Notes: generated by a model from the letters alone, not told the origin. Counted from the stretch's first letter, positions 35,353 through 44,639 are shown. The stretch is DNA of 64,000 bases from DATMQA01 sp035566895 (GCA_035566895.1 DATMQA010000110.1:1-64000), one strand, 5' to 3'. Numbers and translations are program-made.

Positions 35353-36819
35353 TTAAGCTTCGGCCGGCAGGAGGGCTACCATGCGTTCGTAGGCGGCGGT
35401 CCAGGCAGCGGCATGCGGAAGGATGGTCTCGGTCCGGAAGGAGTTGCCGACGATTTCGCGCGCCTCTTTGAGGGACTTGAGATGACCGAGGGCCAGCGCC
35501 TGCACCACGACGTTTCCAATGGCCGTGGTTTCCGTGGAAGCGACAACCACGGGGAGCTGCAGGGCATTGGAGGTGAAGTTGTTCAGCAAGGTATTGCTGG
35601 AATCGCCGGTGAGATAGAGTCCATCGATTTTAGAGCCGGTGAGGTATTCGAGCTCCTGGAGGACTTTGCGGTAAAGCAAAGCGAGGCTCTCGATGACGCA
35701 ACGGAAAAGCGGTCCGGGTTTGCGCGGCACCACCTGCTTGGTTTCTTTGCAAAAGGCCTGAATTTTCAGGGGCATGTCGCCGGGCTCCGAAAATCTCGGG
35801 TCGGCAGGATTGATCAGGGATTCAAACGGCGGCGCCGAGCCGGCCAGGTGAGTCAACAGGCCCACATCCAGGCCCTGGTTGATTTTCTCCCAGTAGCGCT
35901 GGCATTCTTCGAGGATGAAAAGCCCGGCGGTCTGTTTGTAGAAGCAAACCGACCCGCCGTAGCCCAGCTCGTTGGTGAAATTCAGGGAACAACTTGCCTC
36001 GTTGATAATCGGTTTGGCCAACTGGGTCCCCAGGATCGTAGTGCGACCCGGCTGAAGGAAGGCCCAGTTTTCTCCTTCTCTGATCGGCAAGCCGGCGAGG
36101 GTGGCCGCTACCTCGTGCGAACAGGAGGTGACCACGCGCACGTCTTCCAGGTTGGTCTCCCGGGCGATTTCCGGACGGAGCATTCCCAACTCGGTGCCGG
36201 CAGGAACCAGCGGCGGCAGGAGCTTGGGAGGCAGGCGCAGGGCGCTGAGCAGACGGTCGGACCAGGCTTGAGTCACTGGATTATAGAGCTGGGTCGTGCT
36301 GGCCAGAGACATTTCAATTCGAGGCACACCGGCCAGAAGAAAATTGAAGGCGTCGCCAACCGGCAGCAGGTGGCGGGCACGGTGCAGGCGCCGCGAGGTC
36401 TCAGCACCCAACTGGCAGAGCGTATTCACGGACTGCTGATGAGTGCCGGTCTCTTCATAGACGGTTTTCCAGGGCACCTTCGCAAACACGTGTTTCATGC
36501 CTGCCGCTGTCCGCGGGTCACTCCGATGGTAGGCCGGGCTGATGACGGCGCCATCCGAGCCGAAAAGGAGGTAATCCGAAGCCCATGAGTCGCAACTGAT
36601 GCTCTCAACCGGCTCGAGGTAGGAACCGATGCCGCGCAGGCCGGCCAGGATTTCCTCGTACAATTGGGGGATGTTCCAGCGGAGGGAATCACGCTCGTGA
36701 AGCGGTTGGTTCCTGAAACGGCGGACTTCGCTGACGGCGAGGTGGTCCCCCTTTAGCTCGCCTAACATTACTCGGCCGCGTTCGGCACCCAAATCACATG
36801 CGATGTAACACCGACTCAT
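35353..36819 (-). CDS. rhaB: Rhamnulokinase-like FGGY carbohydrate kinase
   Basis: 488 residues of the FGGY kinase fold. It has the N-terminal DLGAERGRVMLGEL phosphate motif, SCDSWASDYLL substrate-side motif, CSHEVAATLAGLP and the C-terminal YLTGDSSNTLLNNFTSNAL adenosine motif. These fit L-rhamnulokinase (phosphorylates L-rhamnulose at O1) more than xylulokinase. The ATG at 36819 (MSRCYIACD) is the start; upstream codons in the same frame show no family similarity. No other rhamnose genes are adjacent, so the symbol is by similarity. Confidence 0.85.
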   Translation of the reverse strand: MSRCYIACDLGAERGRVMLGELKGDHLAVSEVRRFRNQPLHERDSLRWNIPQLYEEILAGLRGIGSYLEPVESISCDSWASDYLLFGSDGAVISPAYHRSDPRTAAGMKHVFAKVPWKTVYEETGTHQQSVNTLCQLGAETSRRLHRARHLLPVGDAFNFLLAGVPRIEMSLASTTQLYNPVTQAWSDRLLSALRLPPKLLPPLVPAGTELGMLRPEIARETNLEDVRVVTSCSHEVAATLAGLPIREGENWAFLQPGRTTILGTQLAKPIINEASCSLNFTNELGYGGSVCFYKQTAGLFILEECQRYWEKINQGLDVGLLTHLAGSAPPFESLINPADPRFSEPGDMPLKIQAFCKETKQVVPRKPGPLFRCVIESLALLYRKVLQELEYLTGSKIDGLYLTGDSSNTLLNNFTSNALQLPVVVASTETTAIGNVVVQALALGHLKSLKEAREIVGNSFRTETILPHAAAWTAAYERMVALLPAEA

Positions 36820-36958
36820 AAATTGAACCGGAGTGGTGCAAATCCTATGCCTTCCCGCAGGCAAGGGTTCCGAAATCGGCAGTCGCGGCGGCAGTTTGGG
36901 CTTTTGAGGGGGACGGGAGCCTGGGCGGTTCGAGTTCCAAGCGCTCAAGGGTCTGAAC

Positions 36959-36998
36959 GTGTCCAGAACCGGAGCAGCATAGCTTTGGTTCTGGACAC
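36959..36998. terminator. Perfect 12-bp stem-loop after the polysaccharide operon
   Basis: GTGTCCAGAACC pairs with GGTTCTGGACAC across a 16-base loop, 11 bp beyond the glycosyltransferase stop on the minus strand. There is no U-tract, so a processed or factor-dependent end is more likely than an intrinsic terminator. Confidence 0.45.
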
Positions 36999-37009
36999 AA
37001 TGTGCGGCC

Positions 37010-38005
37010 TCAGCCCCCCCCTCCTTCCGGCAGCACACGGTGAAGAAAGGCGGCAACCCGCGACCAGACTTCCTCCTCTCCGGAATTGACGATGCAACAA
37101 GGGACCGGAAACCGGCAGTAATCCGAGCAGGGTTTATACGGGCAGGGTTTGCCTTCGAGGAATTCGGCGGCCGGGTGCAGCGGGGCGAACCATTCGGGCA
37201 ATTGCGGGCCAAACAAGGTAAAAGTTGGCACACCGCACAACGCTGCCATATGCGAGGGGCCCGAATCGTGGCCGATGAAGGCCCCCGCGCGGCCGTTGAG
37301 CACCATCAGTTCACCGACCGTGCGCGGGGTGGCGACATCCTTCTCGCCCGCCTCGAGCCACCAGGCACGCTGGTCGGGGTCACAGGCGACCTGGACTCGG
37401 TAGCCCTCACGCCTGAGGCGGCCAACCAGGTGTGGGTACCGCTCCAGCGGCCATACGCGGACCGGTTGGCCTGCGCCGGTGTGAACCAGCACATCGCGGG
37501 CGGAAGGCCGTGGGGGAGCGGGCAGCTTTTCGCGGACCGGCAAATCCAAATCCAACGCGCGAGCCAGCGTGCGCCAATGCTCATAGCGATGGGCCCCTGG
37601 TTCTGGCCGGACCAACGGCTCGGTGAGAAAGATTTGACTGCCGAGGCGGGGAAAACCGAGGCGGCGCCGGACGCCCAACAACTTGAGCAGCAGGTGGTCG
37701 CGCGGGTCCCAGCGGGCCGTCAGGCCGATGTCAAATCGCGGCGCGGCCAACCTGTAGAGATGAAGGATGTCGCGCCACGGCCAGGACCAGAGCTGGTATT
37801 TGCGCCGGAAAGCGGTCCAGGGAGCGATAAACGGTAACACCTCAACCATCGGCCAGAAACGCGCTTGCAAATCATTGGCGTAAGGTTTGGCTAACAGGCT
37901 AATGTCGTACTTCTGGCTGGCAGCGCGGAGAAACGGCGTCGCGATGACCAAATCGCCCAATCCCCAGAGTTCGACGACCAGCAGCCTCGGTTTCAACGCA
38001 GACAT
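37010..38005 (-). CDS. Glycosyltransferase family 9 (heptosyltransferase-like)
   Basis: 331 residues starting MSALKPRLLVVELWGLGDLV, the GT9 N-terminal signature. Then come HTGAGQPVRVWPLERY and the C-terminal FIGHDSGPSHMAALCGVPTFTLFGP nucleotide-sugar motif. It transfers heptose or another sugar to LPS core or a glycan. A C-terminal CPYKPCSDYCRFPVPCC stretch with five cysteines is unusual and may bind metal. It is the last gene of the six-gene minus-strand operon; the ATG at 38005 is chosen because upstream codons are low-complexity. Confidence 0.9.
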   Translation of the reverse strand: MSALKPRLLVVELWGLGDLVIATPFLRAASQKYDISLLAKPYANDLQARFWPMVEVLPFIAPWTAFRRKYQLWSWPWRDILHLYRLAAPRFDIGLTARWDPRDHLLLKLLGVRRRLGFPRLGSQIFLTEPLVRPEPGAHRYEHWRTLARALDLDLPVREKLPAPPRPSARDVLVHTGAGQPVRVWPLERYPHLVGRLRREGYRVQVACDPDQRAWWLEAGEKDVATPRTVGELMVLNGRAGAFIGHDSGPSHMAALCGVPTFTLFGPQLPEWFAPLHPAAEFLEGKPCPYKPCSDYCRFPVPCCIVNSGEEEVWSRVAAFLHRVLPEGGGG

Positions 38006-38021
38006 CTGCACAGCGTTAGCC

Positions 38022-38876
38022 TCATAGGCGTTTAGCTTCACGCGCCACGACGGTTTCGGGCGAGCGGGGCGCCGGGGCCACAGGAGCGGCTGGCGGAGTG
38101 GGCTGATAGAAGACCGGCACGCGGATGGAGACGGCTGGACGTTTCCAGGCACGCCGGCGCAGGGTCTGGCGGCAACCCCACAAGAACCAACTCAGGTATT
38201 CAACGACCCACGGCCCGACGCGGAAAGTAGATTGGCCCCCGAACAGGCGATCGATGCTCACCAGCGGGACCTCGCCCAGCCGCAAGTCCAAGTGCTGCGC
38301 CTTCATCGACATCTCAAAGGCAAAGGCCCAGCCGATGGGCCGGCTTTCCAAAGCAAACCGCTCGAACATCTCGCGACGGAACATCTTGCAGCCGGTGGTG
38401 GCATCAGTGAGAGGCGAACGCGCGACGCGGTAAAACAGCCAATTGGCCGTCCGGGAAAGGATCCCGCCGACAAGGGAGCCGCCGAGGCGGCGTCCGCCAT
38501 GGGCGTAACGAGTCACGCTTACGAAATCACAACCCTGGTTGATGAGCGACAGCATGTCATCGACGACCAGAACGGGGCCGGTATCGTCGGCGCACAGGAT
38601 GGTGACGACGGGCGCGCGGGCTTCGGCGACGCCGGCACGAATCGCATTAATGACGCCGCGGCCCAATTGGTTATGGACCGCCCGCAGACCCGGGTAAACG
38701 GGCTGGGCCTCTTTGACGACTGGAACGCTCCGGTCATCGGCCGTGTCATGGATGACCAACACTTCGTGCGGAAACTCCAGCACCGTGCGGATAATGCGCA
38801 GCATCACCCGCAAGTTCATTTCCTCGTTCCGCACCGGCAGCAGAATGGTCAGCAGTGGAGGTTCGGGGTTACTCAT
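38022..38876 (-). CDS. Glycosyltransferase family 2 (DPM1-like)
   Basis: The GT-A domain starts LLTILLPVRNEEMNL. The first metal site is CADDTGPV in place of the usual ADxD spacing, and the acceptor-side motif is DATTGCKMFRREMFERF, as in dolichyl-phosphate mannose synthase-like enzymes. The ATG at 38876 is preferred to one 22 codons earlier that would overlap the epimerase gene. A proline-rich tail (PTPPAAPVAPAPRSPE) follows. It probably transfers a sugar to a lipid carrier. Confidence 0.88.
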   Translation of the reverse strand: MSNPEPPLLTILLPVRNEEMNLRVMLRIIRTVLEFPHEVLVIHDTADDRSVPVVKEAQPVYPGLRAVHNQLGRGVINAIRAGVAEARAPVVTILCADDTGPVLVVDDMLSLINQGCDFVSVTRYAHGGRRLGGSLVGGILSRTANWLFYRVARSPLTDATTGCKMFRREMFERFALESRPIGWAFAFEMSMKAQHLDLRLGEVPLVSIDRLFGGQSTFRVGPWVVEYLSWFLWGCRQTLRRRAWKRPAVSIRVPVFYQPTPPAAPVAPAPRSPETVVAREAKRL

Positions 38877-38895
38877 CGCCAGACGGGTCGCCTGA

Positions 38896-39867
38896 TCACA
38901 CTTTAAAACGGAATTTGACACACTGCTCGAGCGATTCATCAACCCGGGTCCGGGCTTGCCAGCCGAACAGCCGCTTGATTTTGCTCACGTCGGGAATGCG
39001 TTTTTTTACATCGTCGGCGTATACGGGCTGGTGTTCAAAGGCGAGTTGATAAGCCGAGTCGAGCAAGCCGAGCCTTTTGCCCAGGGCGACAATCTTCGCG
39101 GCGAGTTCCTTGACCGTGACCGGTTCGGGGTTGCCGATATTAACGGCCTGATTGTCCACCTCCGATTGCAGGCTGTATCGCGTGATGACATCCGCGACAT
39201 CCGAGATGTTGGTGAAGCAGCGAATCTGCTGCCCATCTCCCAGCACCGGCACCGGGGTTAGTTTCCGCACGAGGATTTTCTCGATCATGTCGCTGAAGAC
39301 GTGGCTGAACCCTTCCTCTTCGGGTTTTTCGAACGGAGTGATAATATTGAAGGGCCGCCAGATGACATAGGTAATGCCGAATTGCTGCTGGAAGGATTGC
39401 ACCACCCGTTCGCCGATATATTTAGAAAGCCCATAAGCAGTTCGCATCACCGGCAAAGTGTCGGTTTCCTCTTCCTGGTGAGGGTAGGAGCGGGAGGTCT
39501 CATAAACCATTGAAGAGGAGAGATAAACGAAGCGCTTGACGCGGTCGTGGCCGTACTTGAGCAGGTTGATTGTGATGAGATTATTGTCGGCGATAATGTC
39601 AGCGGGCTTCTTGTGAAAACCGACTACGCCATAGACCAGGGCGGCGAAATGATAGACGCAGTCGAACCGGTGCGCTGTGTAAAGCTGCTTGACCGTGGCC
39701 GTATCGCACAGATCGCCGGCGAGGAATTCGTAGGGCCGCTCGCGTTGGATTTGCCCATAGCGGGCAAAGTTGTCGACCCCCACCAGCGTGTGTCCCGCCG
39801 CCAGGAGATTGGGGATAACCATTTGAGCCAACGACCCTTCGCTCCCGGTCACAAGTATCTTCATCAT
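38896..39867 (-). CDS. NAD-dependent nucleotide-sugar epimerase/dehydratase (SDR)
   Basis: 323 residues of the extended SDR family: NAD motif VTGSEGSLAQ (a GxxGxxG variant in which the last Gly is Ala), DNFARYG, catalytic SSSMVYE and Y-GLS-K (AYGLSKYIGE), and the sugar-binding RPFNIITPFE. It probably epimerises or dehydrates a UDP- or dTDP-sugar. Two ATGs lie at 39867 and 39864. The gap to the aminotransferase gene is 8 bp, so it is part of the operon. Confidence 0.9.
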   Translation of the reverse strand: MMKILVTGSEGSLAQMVIPNLLAAGHTLVGVDNFARYGQIQRERPYEFLAGDLCDTATVKQLYTAHRFDCVYHFAALVYGVVGFHKKPADIIADNNLITINLLKYGHDRVKRFVYLSSSMVYETSRSYPHQEEETDTLPVMRTAYGLSKYIGERVVQSFQQQFGITYVIWRPFNIITPFEKPEEEGFSHVFSDMIEKILVRKLTPVPVLGDGQQIRCFTNISDVADVITRYSLQSEVDNQAVNIGNPEPVTVKELAAKIVALGKRLGLLDSAYQLAFEHQPVYADDVKKRIPDVSKIKRLFGWQARTRVDESLEQCVKFRFKV

Positions 39868-39875
39868 CGGAGTGC

Positions 39876-40973
39876 TTACCAGCCGGCTTTGACCGCCGCA
39901 ATCACCTTTTCCACCTCGTCATCTGCCAGCCCGGCGTGCAGCGGGAGGGAGACCTGACTTTGGTTGAAGCGGTCCATATTGGGCAGGTCTTTGCGGATGC
40001 CGCCGAAGACCGAGTTGCGGTCGATGCGTTGGTGGAAGACCGAGGCGGGCACCCCGCGGCCCTGCAGCGCACGGAGGAAGTCATCGCGCCGCTCGGTTAA
40101 CAACGTGAATAACCAGCATGCCGATTCGCGATCCGCTTTGCTCTCGAGCAGCTTTACGCCCGGCACCGCCGCCAGCTCAGCCCGATAACGGGCCGAAATA
40201 TGGCGTAACCGCGCCAGCACTTGCGGAAAGACCTCCAGATTGCCCAGGCCAATCGCGGCCGCGAGGTCGTTCAGATGATATTTGTAACCAACTTCATCCG
40301 CGTCATAAATGCGCTCGCCCAAAAGGGACGGCTGGCTGTGCTCGCGGTCGATGCAGAACCAGCGCCGAACCCGGGCGCGCTGCTCATCCGCAGGGCGCAG
40401 GCAACAGAGCGCGCCGCCATCGCCGGTCGTGAGGTGTTTGATGGCCTGGAACGAAAAACAGGTAAAGCGCGAAATGGCGCCGACGGGCTGGCCCCGGTAG
40501 GTTGCTCCCAAGGCATGGGCGGCATCTTCAATTACCGCCAGATTTCGCTGGCCGGCAATCTGATTGATTTCAGCGAGGTCGCAGGGATAGCCGGCCCAAT
40601 GCACCGGGATGACGGCCCTGGTTTTAGCAGTGGCTTTTGCAACAATTGAATCCGGATCCAGGTTGCCGGTGTGCCACTGGATGTCAGCGAAGACCGGCGT
40701 GGCGCCTTGCATCAGCACCGCCATGCCGGTGGCAATGAAAGTCTGGGGCGGAATAATGACCTCATCGCCCGCTTTCACTCCAGCCAGCACCAGGGCCAGG
40801 TGCAGCGCCGTCGTGCCGCTATTCAGCGCGACGGGCCTTACCAGGCCCAGCCGGGCAGCTAATTCATCCTCAAATTTTTTGACCTGTTTGCCCTCGCTGA
40901 GGAAACCCGAACGCAGCGTGGCCAGCGCGTTCTGAATGGCGGTCTCGCAGACGGTGGTGTGGTTGAAAGTCAT
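39876..40973 (-). CDS. DegT/DnrJ/EryC1/StrS-family sugar aminotransferase
   Basis: 365 residues with the family landmarks: NSGTTALHLAL at the phosphate side, the IEDAAHALGA aspartate that contacts PLP and the Schiff-base lysine K179 in SFQAIKHLTTGDGGAL. It aminates a keto-nucleotide sugar with glutamate as donor. Together with the dehydrogenase, epimerase and acyltransferase it could build an N-acylated amino sugar (inference). Confidence 0.92.
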   Translation of the reverse strand: MTFNHTTVCETAIQNALATLRSGFLSEGKQVKKFEDELAARLGLVRPVALNSGTTALHLALVLAGVKAGDEVIIPPQTFIATGMAVLMQGATPVFADIQWHTGNLDPDSIVAKATAKTRAVIPVHWAGYPCDLAEINQIAGQRNLAVIEDAAHALGATYRGQPVGAISRFTCFSFQAIKHLTTGDGGALCCLRPADEQRARVRRWFCIDREHSQPSLLGERIYDADEVGYKYHLNDLAAAIGLGNLEVFPQVLARLRHISARYRAELAAVPGVKLLESKADRESACWLFTLLTERRDDFLRALQGRGVPASVFHQRIDRNSVFGGIRKDLPNMDRFNQSQVSLPLHAGLADDEVEKVIAAVKAGW

Positions 40974-41057
40974 GAAAAGCGCACTCCGGTCAAATGGGCG
41001 AAGCAGTGGCAGCAGGGTGGCGGGAAGCAGGTGCTGGTCTCGCTCACAGGTGGAGTG

Positions 41058-41660
41058 TCAGGTCGGCTCCGAGCCGAAAGGCCCGTAGCCTAATTTGCGG
41101 GCGGCTGCCAACATCTTTTCTTTTGGACGCGCCTTCCAGGGTCGCGCCGGGACGCCCCGATAGATCGTCCACGGCTCGGTCGAGCGGGTCAACAACGAGC
41201 AAGAGCCGACGACGGAGCCTTCGGCGAGGGTCACTCCCGGATGAACGACCACGTTGGTGCCAAGGCTGGCGAAGGCGCCAAAGACGACCGGCGCAATATG
41301 AACGATGTCCCGGAACTCGGGCGGGGCCATTCCAACCAGGCCTGCGCCCAGGAATTCGTCGCTGGCGCAGAGGATGCGGCTGCCGGCGCCAATGGTGTTG
41401 AACCCGGCCATGCGGAGCAATGCGGGCTCGCCACCGATGACCGTCACGTAAGGGCCGATGTGGATGTAATCTCCCAACGTGACCGCCGTCGTGCAATAAA
41501 ACCCGGAGTCGATTGCGATATGGCTGCCGAGGCGCACCAGGTGCGGGCGGCGAATCTCGACGTTGGCGCTGACAAAGACATCTTCGCCGCTGGTGGCCAG
41601 CCGGCTCAAATCATACTTGGGCGAGTTGAGAGTTTGGAAGGAGGCGGTTCCGGAGCTCAT
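41058..41660 (-). CDS. Left-handed beta-helix acyltransferase
   Basis: 200 residues with hexapeptide-repeat periodicity (VRLGSHIAIDSGFYC, VTLGDYIHIGPYVTV, VVFGAFASLGTNVVVHPGVTLAEGSVVGSCSLLTRS) and the terminal YRGVPARPWK seen in maltose/galactoside O-acetyltransferase-like enzymes. It would acetylate an amino or hydroxyl group of a sugar with acyl-CoA. It starts 4 bp after the dehydrogenase stop, so translation is probably coupled. Confidence 0.9.
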   Translation of the reverse strand: MSSGTASFQTLNSPKYDLSRLATSGEDVFVSANVEIRRPHLVRLGSHIAIDSGFYCTTAVTLGDYIHIGPYVTVIGGEPALLRMAGFNTIGAGSRILCASDEFLGAGLVGMAPPEFRDIVHIAPVVFGAFASLGTNVVVHPGVTLAEGSVVGSCSLLTRSTEPWTIYRGVPARPWKARPKEKMLAAARKLGYGPFGSEPT

Positions 41661-41664
41661 CGTT

Positions 41665-42906
41665 TCAGGCCGGTAACGGCTCCCGCGGGGCTTTGGGGTG
41701 CGGCGTGCGCGGCAAGCCGCGGGGATGGGTCTGAATGCCCCAGAGGTCGATGATCTTTGTGGACGGGGGGAATTTCAGACCCTTGTAGGCGCGGTGGGGC
41801 ACGCCAATGAAAATGATTTCCGCCTGCCGGCAAAGTTCTTCCTTGGATATGAAAGTGGGGTCTTTGACGTATTCGTCGGAATAGAGAACCTCGGCGCCTT
41901 CGAACCGCAAAATCTTACCAAGCTTGTACGAGAGCGAATCGCGGATGTCATCGGATTCCGCCTTGAAGGCCATCCCCAGGATGCCAATCTTGCGGCCCTG
42001 CAGAGGAGTTTGCCGCCGCAATTGGTCCACGAGGAAATTGGGCAGGCCTTCGTTGATGGTCATGGCCATCTGGCCGAGAGGGAAATTGTGCCGGCCAAAG
42101 GCGAACAACTGCATGGTGTCCTTCATCAGACAGGGCCCGGCGGCGAAACCGGGCCCGGGGATGTAAGACATCCGGGGATAGCCCTCGCGGACTTTTTCCA
42201 GCAGCGCCGAGTAATCCAGGCCGGCCTGAGCACACATCATGTAGAGCTGGTTGGTAGCGGCAAAAGTGATATAGCGGAAGGTGTTGCAGATGAGTTTGGC
42301 AAACTCCGCTTCCAGCGGGGTCATATCGATGACCAGAGGTGAGATCCTCGCGAAGAGTTCGCGGGCGACCTTCCGCGCCTCGGCCGAGGTAGCTGCGACA
42401 AATTGCGGGATGGCTTGGATTTCGGCGACCCCCTTCCCTTGCACGACGCGCTCCGGGCAAAACGCCAGGCCAACCGTGGCGTCGCGCTGCCGGAGGTAAC
42501 GCTCGAGAAAGTCCGTGACGCCCGGCGCCACCGTCGAGCGCAGAATCAACGTGGCATCGGGCGCCAAATGGGGCAGCAGCGCGTCGATGCAGCGGGTCAG
42601 CAGACTGAAGTCAGGGTTGTGGAACTCGTCTATAGGCGTTCCGATAGTGACAATAACGACGGGAATCCCGCGCAGAGCCGCCGCGTCGTTTGAAAAACCG
42701 AGGGTGCCGGCCTGGAGCGCTTTGCGCAACAGCGCCTCGCCGCCTTCCTCGATGAATGGCAATCGCCCAGCTTTCAACTCTGCCAGGGCGGTGCCGTTGA
42801 GATCGTAAATGAGCGTGCGAAGCCCGCGGTCGGCAAAGACCAGCGAAAGCGGAATGCCCACATGGCCCGCCCCGCCGACGACGGCCACATCAAATTTGGA
42901 TTTCAT
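41665..42906 (-). CDS. UDP-sugar 6-dehydrogenase (WecC/WbpA-type)
   Basis: 413 residues: N-terminal VVGGAGHVGIPL Rossmann motif, CPERVVQGKG (typical of UDP-ManNAc/GlcNAc dehydrogenases rather than UDP-glucose dehydrogenase), the catalytic cysteine in GFAAGPCLMKD and C-terminal GMAFKAESDDIRDSL. It oxidises the C6 alcohol of a UDP-HexNAc to a uronic acid with 2 NAD+. The ATG at 42906 is used. It is the first gene of the six-gene polysaccharide operon. A basic/proline tail (THPRGLPRTPHPKAP) follows the core. Confidence 0.9.
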   Translation of the reverse strand: MKSKFDVAVVGGAGHVGIPLSLVFADRGLRTLIYDLNGTALAELKAGRLPFIEEGGEALLRKALQAGTLGFSNDAAALRGIPVVIVTIGTPIDEFHNPDFSLLTRCIDALLPHLAPDATLILRSTVAPGVTDFLERYLRQRDATVGLAFCPERVVQGKGVAEIQAIPQFVAATSAEARKVARELFARISPLVIDMTPLEAEFAKLICNTFRYITFAATNQLYMMCAQAGLDYSALLEKVREGYPRMSYIPGPGFAAGPCLMKDTMQLFAFGRHNFPLGQMAMTINEGLPNFLVDQLRRQTPLQGRKIGILGMAFKAESDDIRDSLSYKLGKILRFEGAEVLYSDEYVKDPTFISKEELCRQAEIIFIGVPHRAYKGLKFPPSTKIIDLWGIQTHPRGLPRTPHPKAPREPLPA

Positions 42907-43047
42907 CGGCAAAGCGCAAATTGAGGACCAACACGTCCGGCCAATGGGAGCAGTCCGGTGACACTATCAAGATTCGACCCAAAAACACCGCTCACGTCCC
43001 GGTTGGTAACAGGTTTATAGATTAGCCATTTTGGCAGCGTTTGGGGG

Positions 43048-43584
43048 CTACTTCAAGGCTAAAAGTTGCGCTCCGTGCCTGCTCACAACCAGCATCAGCA
43101 CCGCGAGGTGAAGGGCATGATCGAATTCCCCGCGCGAGAGAAGTTCCGGCAGCCGCGTCCGGGGCACGATTACGCGCTCGACCTCCGGTTCGAGTATGTG
43201 AGGGCCCGCCACCGGTGTGGCGTCCAGGGCCAGGTAAGCCCAGAGGCGGTTCTCGTGGCGGCCGGTGTCGCTGAGGAGAGTGCCCAGATGTTCAAGGTTG
43301 GGGGCGTCGAAGCCGCATTCTTCCGCCAACTCGCGCCGGGCGGAAGCCTCGGGTGTTTCATTCGGTTCGACGTGACCGCTGGGCAGTTCGAGGGTAGAGC
43401 GCTCAATCGCGGGACGGTATTGCCGCACCAGGATCAATTCATGTTGGCGGGTCAACGCCACTACCGAGACATAGTCCTGCATGCGCAGGGAGTAATAAGG
43501 CGCCCCTTCGCCGGCGAGTCGTTTGGCGCGCAGTTCAAACCACGGCGTGGCGAACTCAACCTTCCGTTCCACGATTTCTTTCAT
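43048..43584 (-). CDS. NUDIX hydrolase (ADP-ribose pyrophosphatase-like)
   Basis: 178 residues with a complete Nudix box, GHVEPNETPEASAR followed by RELAEECGF, which holds the metal-binding glutamates. The preceding VVALTRQHELILVRQYRPA and YYSLRMQDYVSVVAL fit ADP-sugar pyrophosphatases. It hydrolyses a nucleoside diphosphate linked to a sugar. ATG 43584 is used; a GTG two codons earlier is possible. It is divergent from the cNMP-binding gene, with 54 bp between starts. Confidence 0.92.
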   Translation of the reverse strand: MKEIVERKVEFATPWFELRAKRLAGEGAPYYSLRMQDYVSVVALTRQHELILVRQYRPAIERSTLELPSGHVEPNETPEASARRELAEECGFDAPNLEHLGTLLSDTGRHENRLWAYLALDATPVAGPHILEPEVERVIVPRTRLPELLSRGEFDHALHLAVLMLVVSRHGAQLLALK

Positions 43585-43638
43585 GTCCACTTTTCTCTTT
43601 ACCTTGCTCCCGGCTTATGATAGAAAAGATAGATAGCC

Positions 43639-44340
43639 ATGGCGACAGCCTCGACACAAACAGATTTCATCGTTTGGGGCATAGATCAGACCCCGTATGG
43701 GCCCGTCGAACTCCCCGCGTTGGTCTCCTGGGTGAAAGACGAGCGCGTCACGGCCGACACGTGGGTTTTCGCTGGTAAAACCTGCTCCTGGCAAAAGGCC
43801 TCCGACCTGCCGGAGTTGCAAATGTTTTTTCACCGGCGGAACGGCGCTGGCAATCTGCCCAATGACCTGCCGGTCTCACCCAGAGGCATCGACATCCGCT
43901 CCTTGCGCCGGATCAGAGTCCTGGCGACCATGACCGATGAACAACTCGAGAGGTTCGGCGGTTTCATGGAGGTGGAAAAGATCCCACAATGGACCGTCGT
44001 GGTCAAACAAGGCGAGTATGGTGACTCGATGTATTTTATCCTGGAGGGCGAACTTCGCGTGCGCCTGGAAATAATGGGCAAAGAGACCACGCTGGCGACC
44101 CTCAGCACGGGGGAATTCTTCGGGGATATCGCGCTGTTGGATCACGGCCCCCGGGCCGCCGACGTCGTGGCCAACCAGGACAGCGTCCTGGTGAAGATTT
44201 CCGCCGCCGCCTTCGATCAACTGGCCAAAGAAGCCCCCGACCTGGCGACCCCGTTCCTCCGCGCCATCGGCAAGACTCTGGCCTCGCGAACCCGCGCCGA
44301 TAACAAACGCATCGCCGACGCGCAACGATTCGGCGCCTAG
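43639..44340 (+). CDS. GYF_2 plus cyclic-nucleotide-binding-domain protein
   Basis: 233 residues. The N-terminal 10-60 matches the GYF_2 fold (TPYGPVELPALVSWV, TWVFAGKTCSWQKASD). Residues 95-215 are a cNMP-binding beta-roll: VVVKQGEYGDSMYFILEGELRVRL, FFGDIALLDHGPRAADVVA (phosphate-binding cassette with the expected Gly, Glu-to-Asp and Arg region). No DNA-binding domain, so it is a sensor/adaptor and not a CRP regulator. It ends overlapping the zinc-ribbon gene by 4 bp (convergent). Confidence 0.9.
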   Translation: MATASTQTDFIVWGIDQTPYGPVELPALVSWVKDERVTADTWVFAGKTCSWQKASDLPELQMFFHRRNGAGNLPNDLPVSPRGIDIRSLRRIRVLATMTDEQLERFGGFMEVEKIPQWTVVVKQGEYGDSMYFILEGELRVRLEIMGKETTLATLSTGEFFGDIALLDHGPRAADVVANQDSVLVKISAAAFDQLAKEAPDLATPFLRAIGKTLASRTRADNKRIADAQRFGA

Positions 44341-44639
44341 TCGCCCAGGAGTTTCTTCAAGGTCTCGCGTGCCTTGCTTTCACGAGCGGAATCCTCATTG
44401 GGCGGCACGAACTCGCGCCGAATCATCTCGAAATACTCGCAGTAATTGGCCAGGTGCTTTTCCGCCACCGGGTCGGCCCGCGGGTCGCGACACTGCTGGG
44501 CCACCCGCGCATCGTAACTCGCGCAATTCAAACAGACCTTCAGGTCCGAGCCGCAATAAGGGCACGTTTCGGACCGGCCCGGAGTGCCGGAGAGTTTATA
44601 TTCCGTGCCACACTTCCAACAATGTCGTGTCATTGCCAT
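44337..44639 (-). CDS. Small zinc-ribbon protein
   Basis: About 100 residues with a CWKCG ... CPYCG zinc ribbon and a second CLNCASYD ... CRDPRADPV ... CEYF cysteine set. Length and composition resemble a conserved hypothetical family. Three in-frame ATGs exist (44669, 44639, 44633); the conserved part begins MTRHCWKCG. It may bind metal or nucleic acid. Function unknown. Confidence 0.75.
   Translation of the reverse strand: MAMTRHCWKCGTEYKLSGTPGRSETCPYCGSDLKVCLNCASYDARVAQQCRDPRADPVAEKHLANYCEYFEMIRREFVPPNEDSARESKARETLKKLLGD

Noticed and set aside
36820..37233. 138-codon N-terminal extension of the rhamnulokinase frame
   Set aside because: It overlaps the GT9 gene and is Pro/Arg-rich; the kinase fold begins at ATG 36819.
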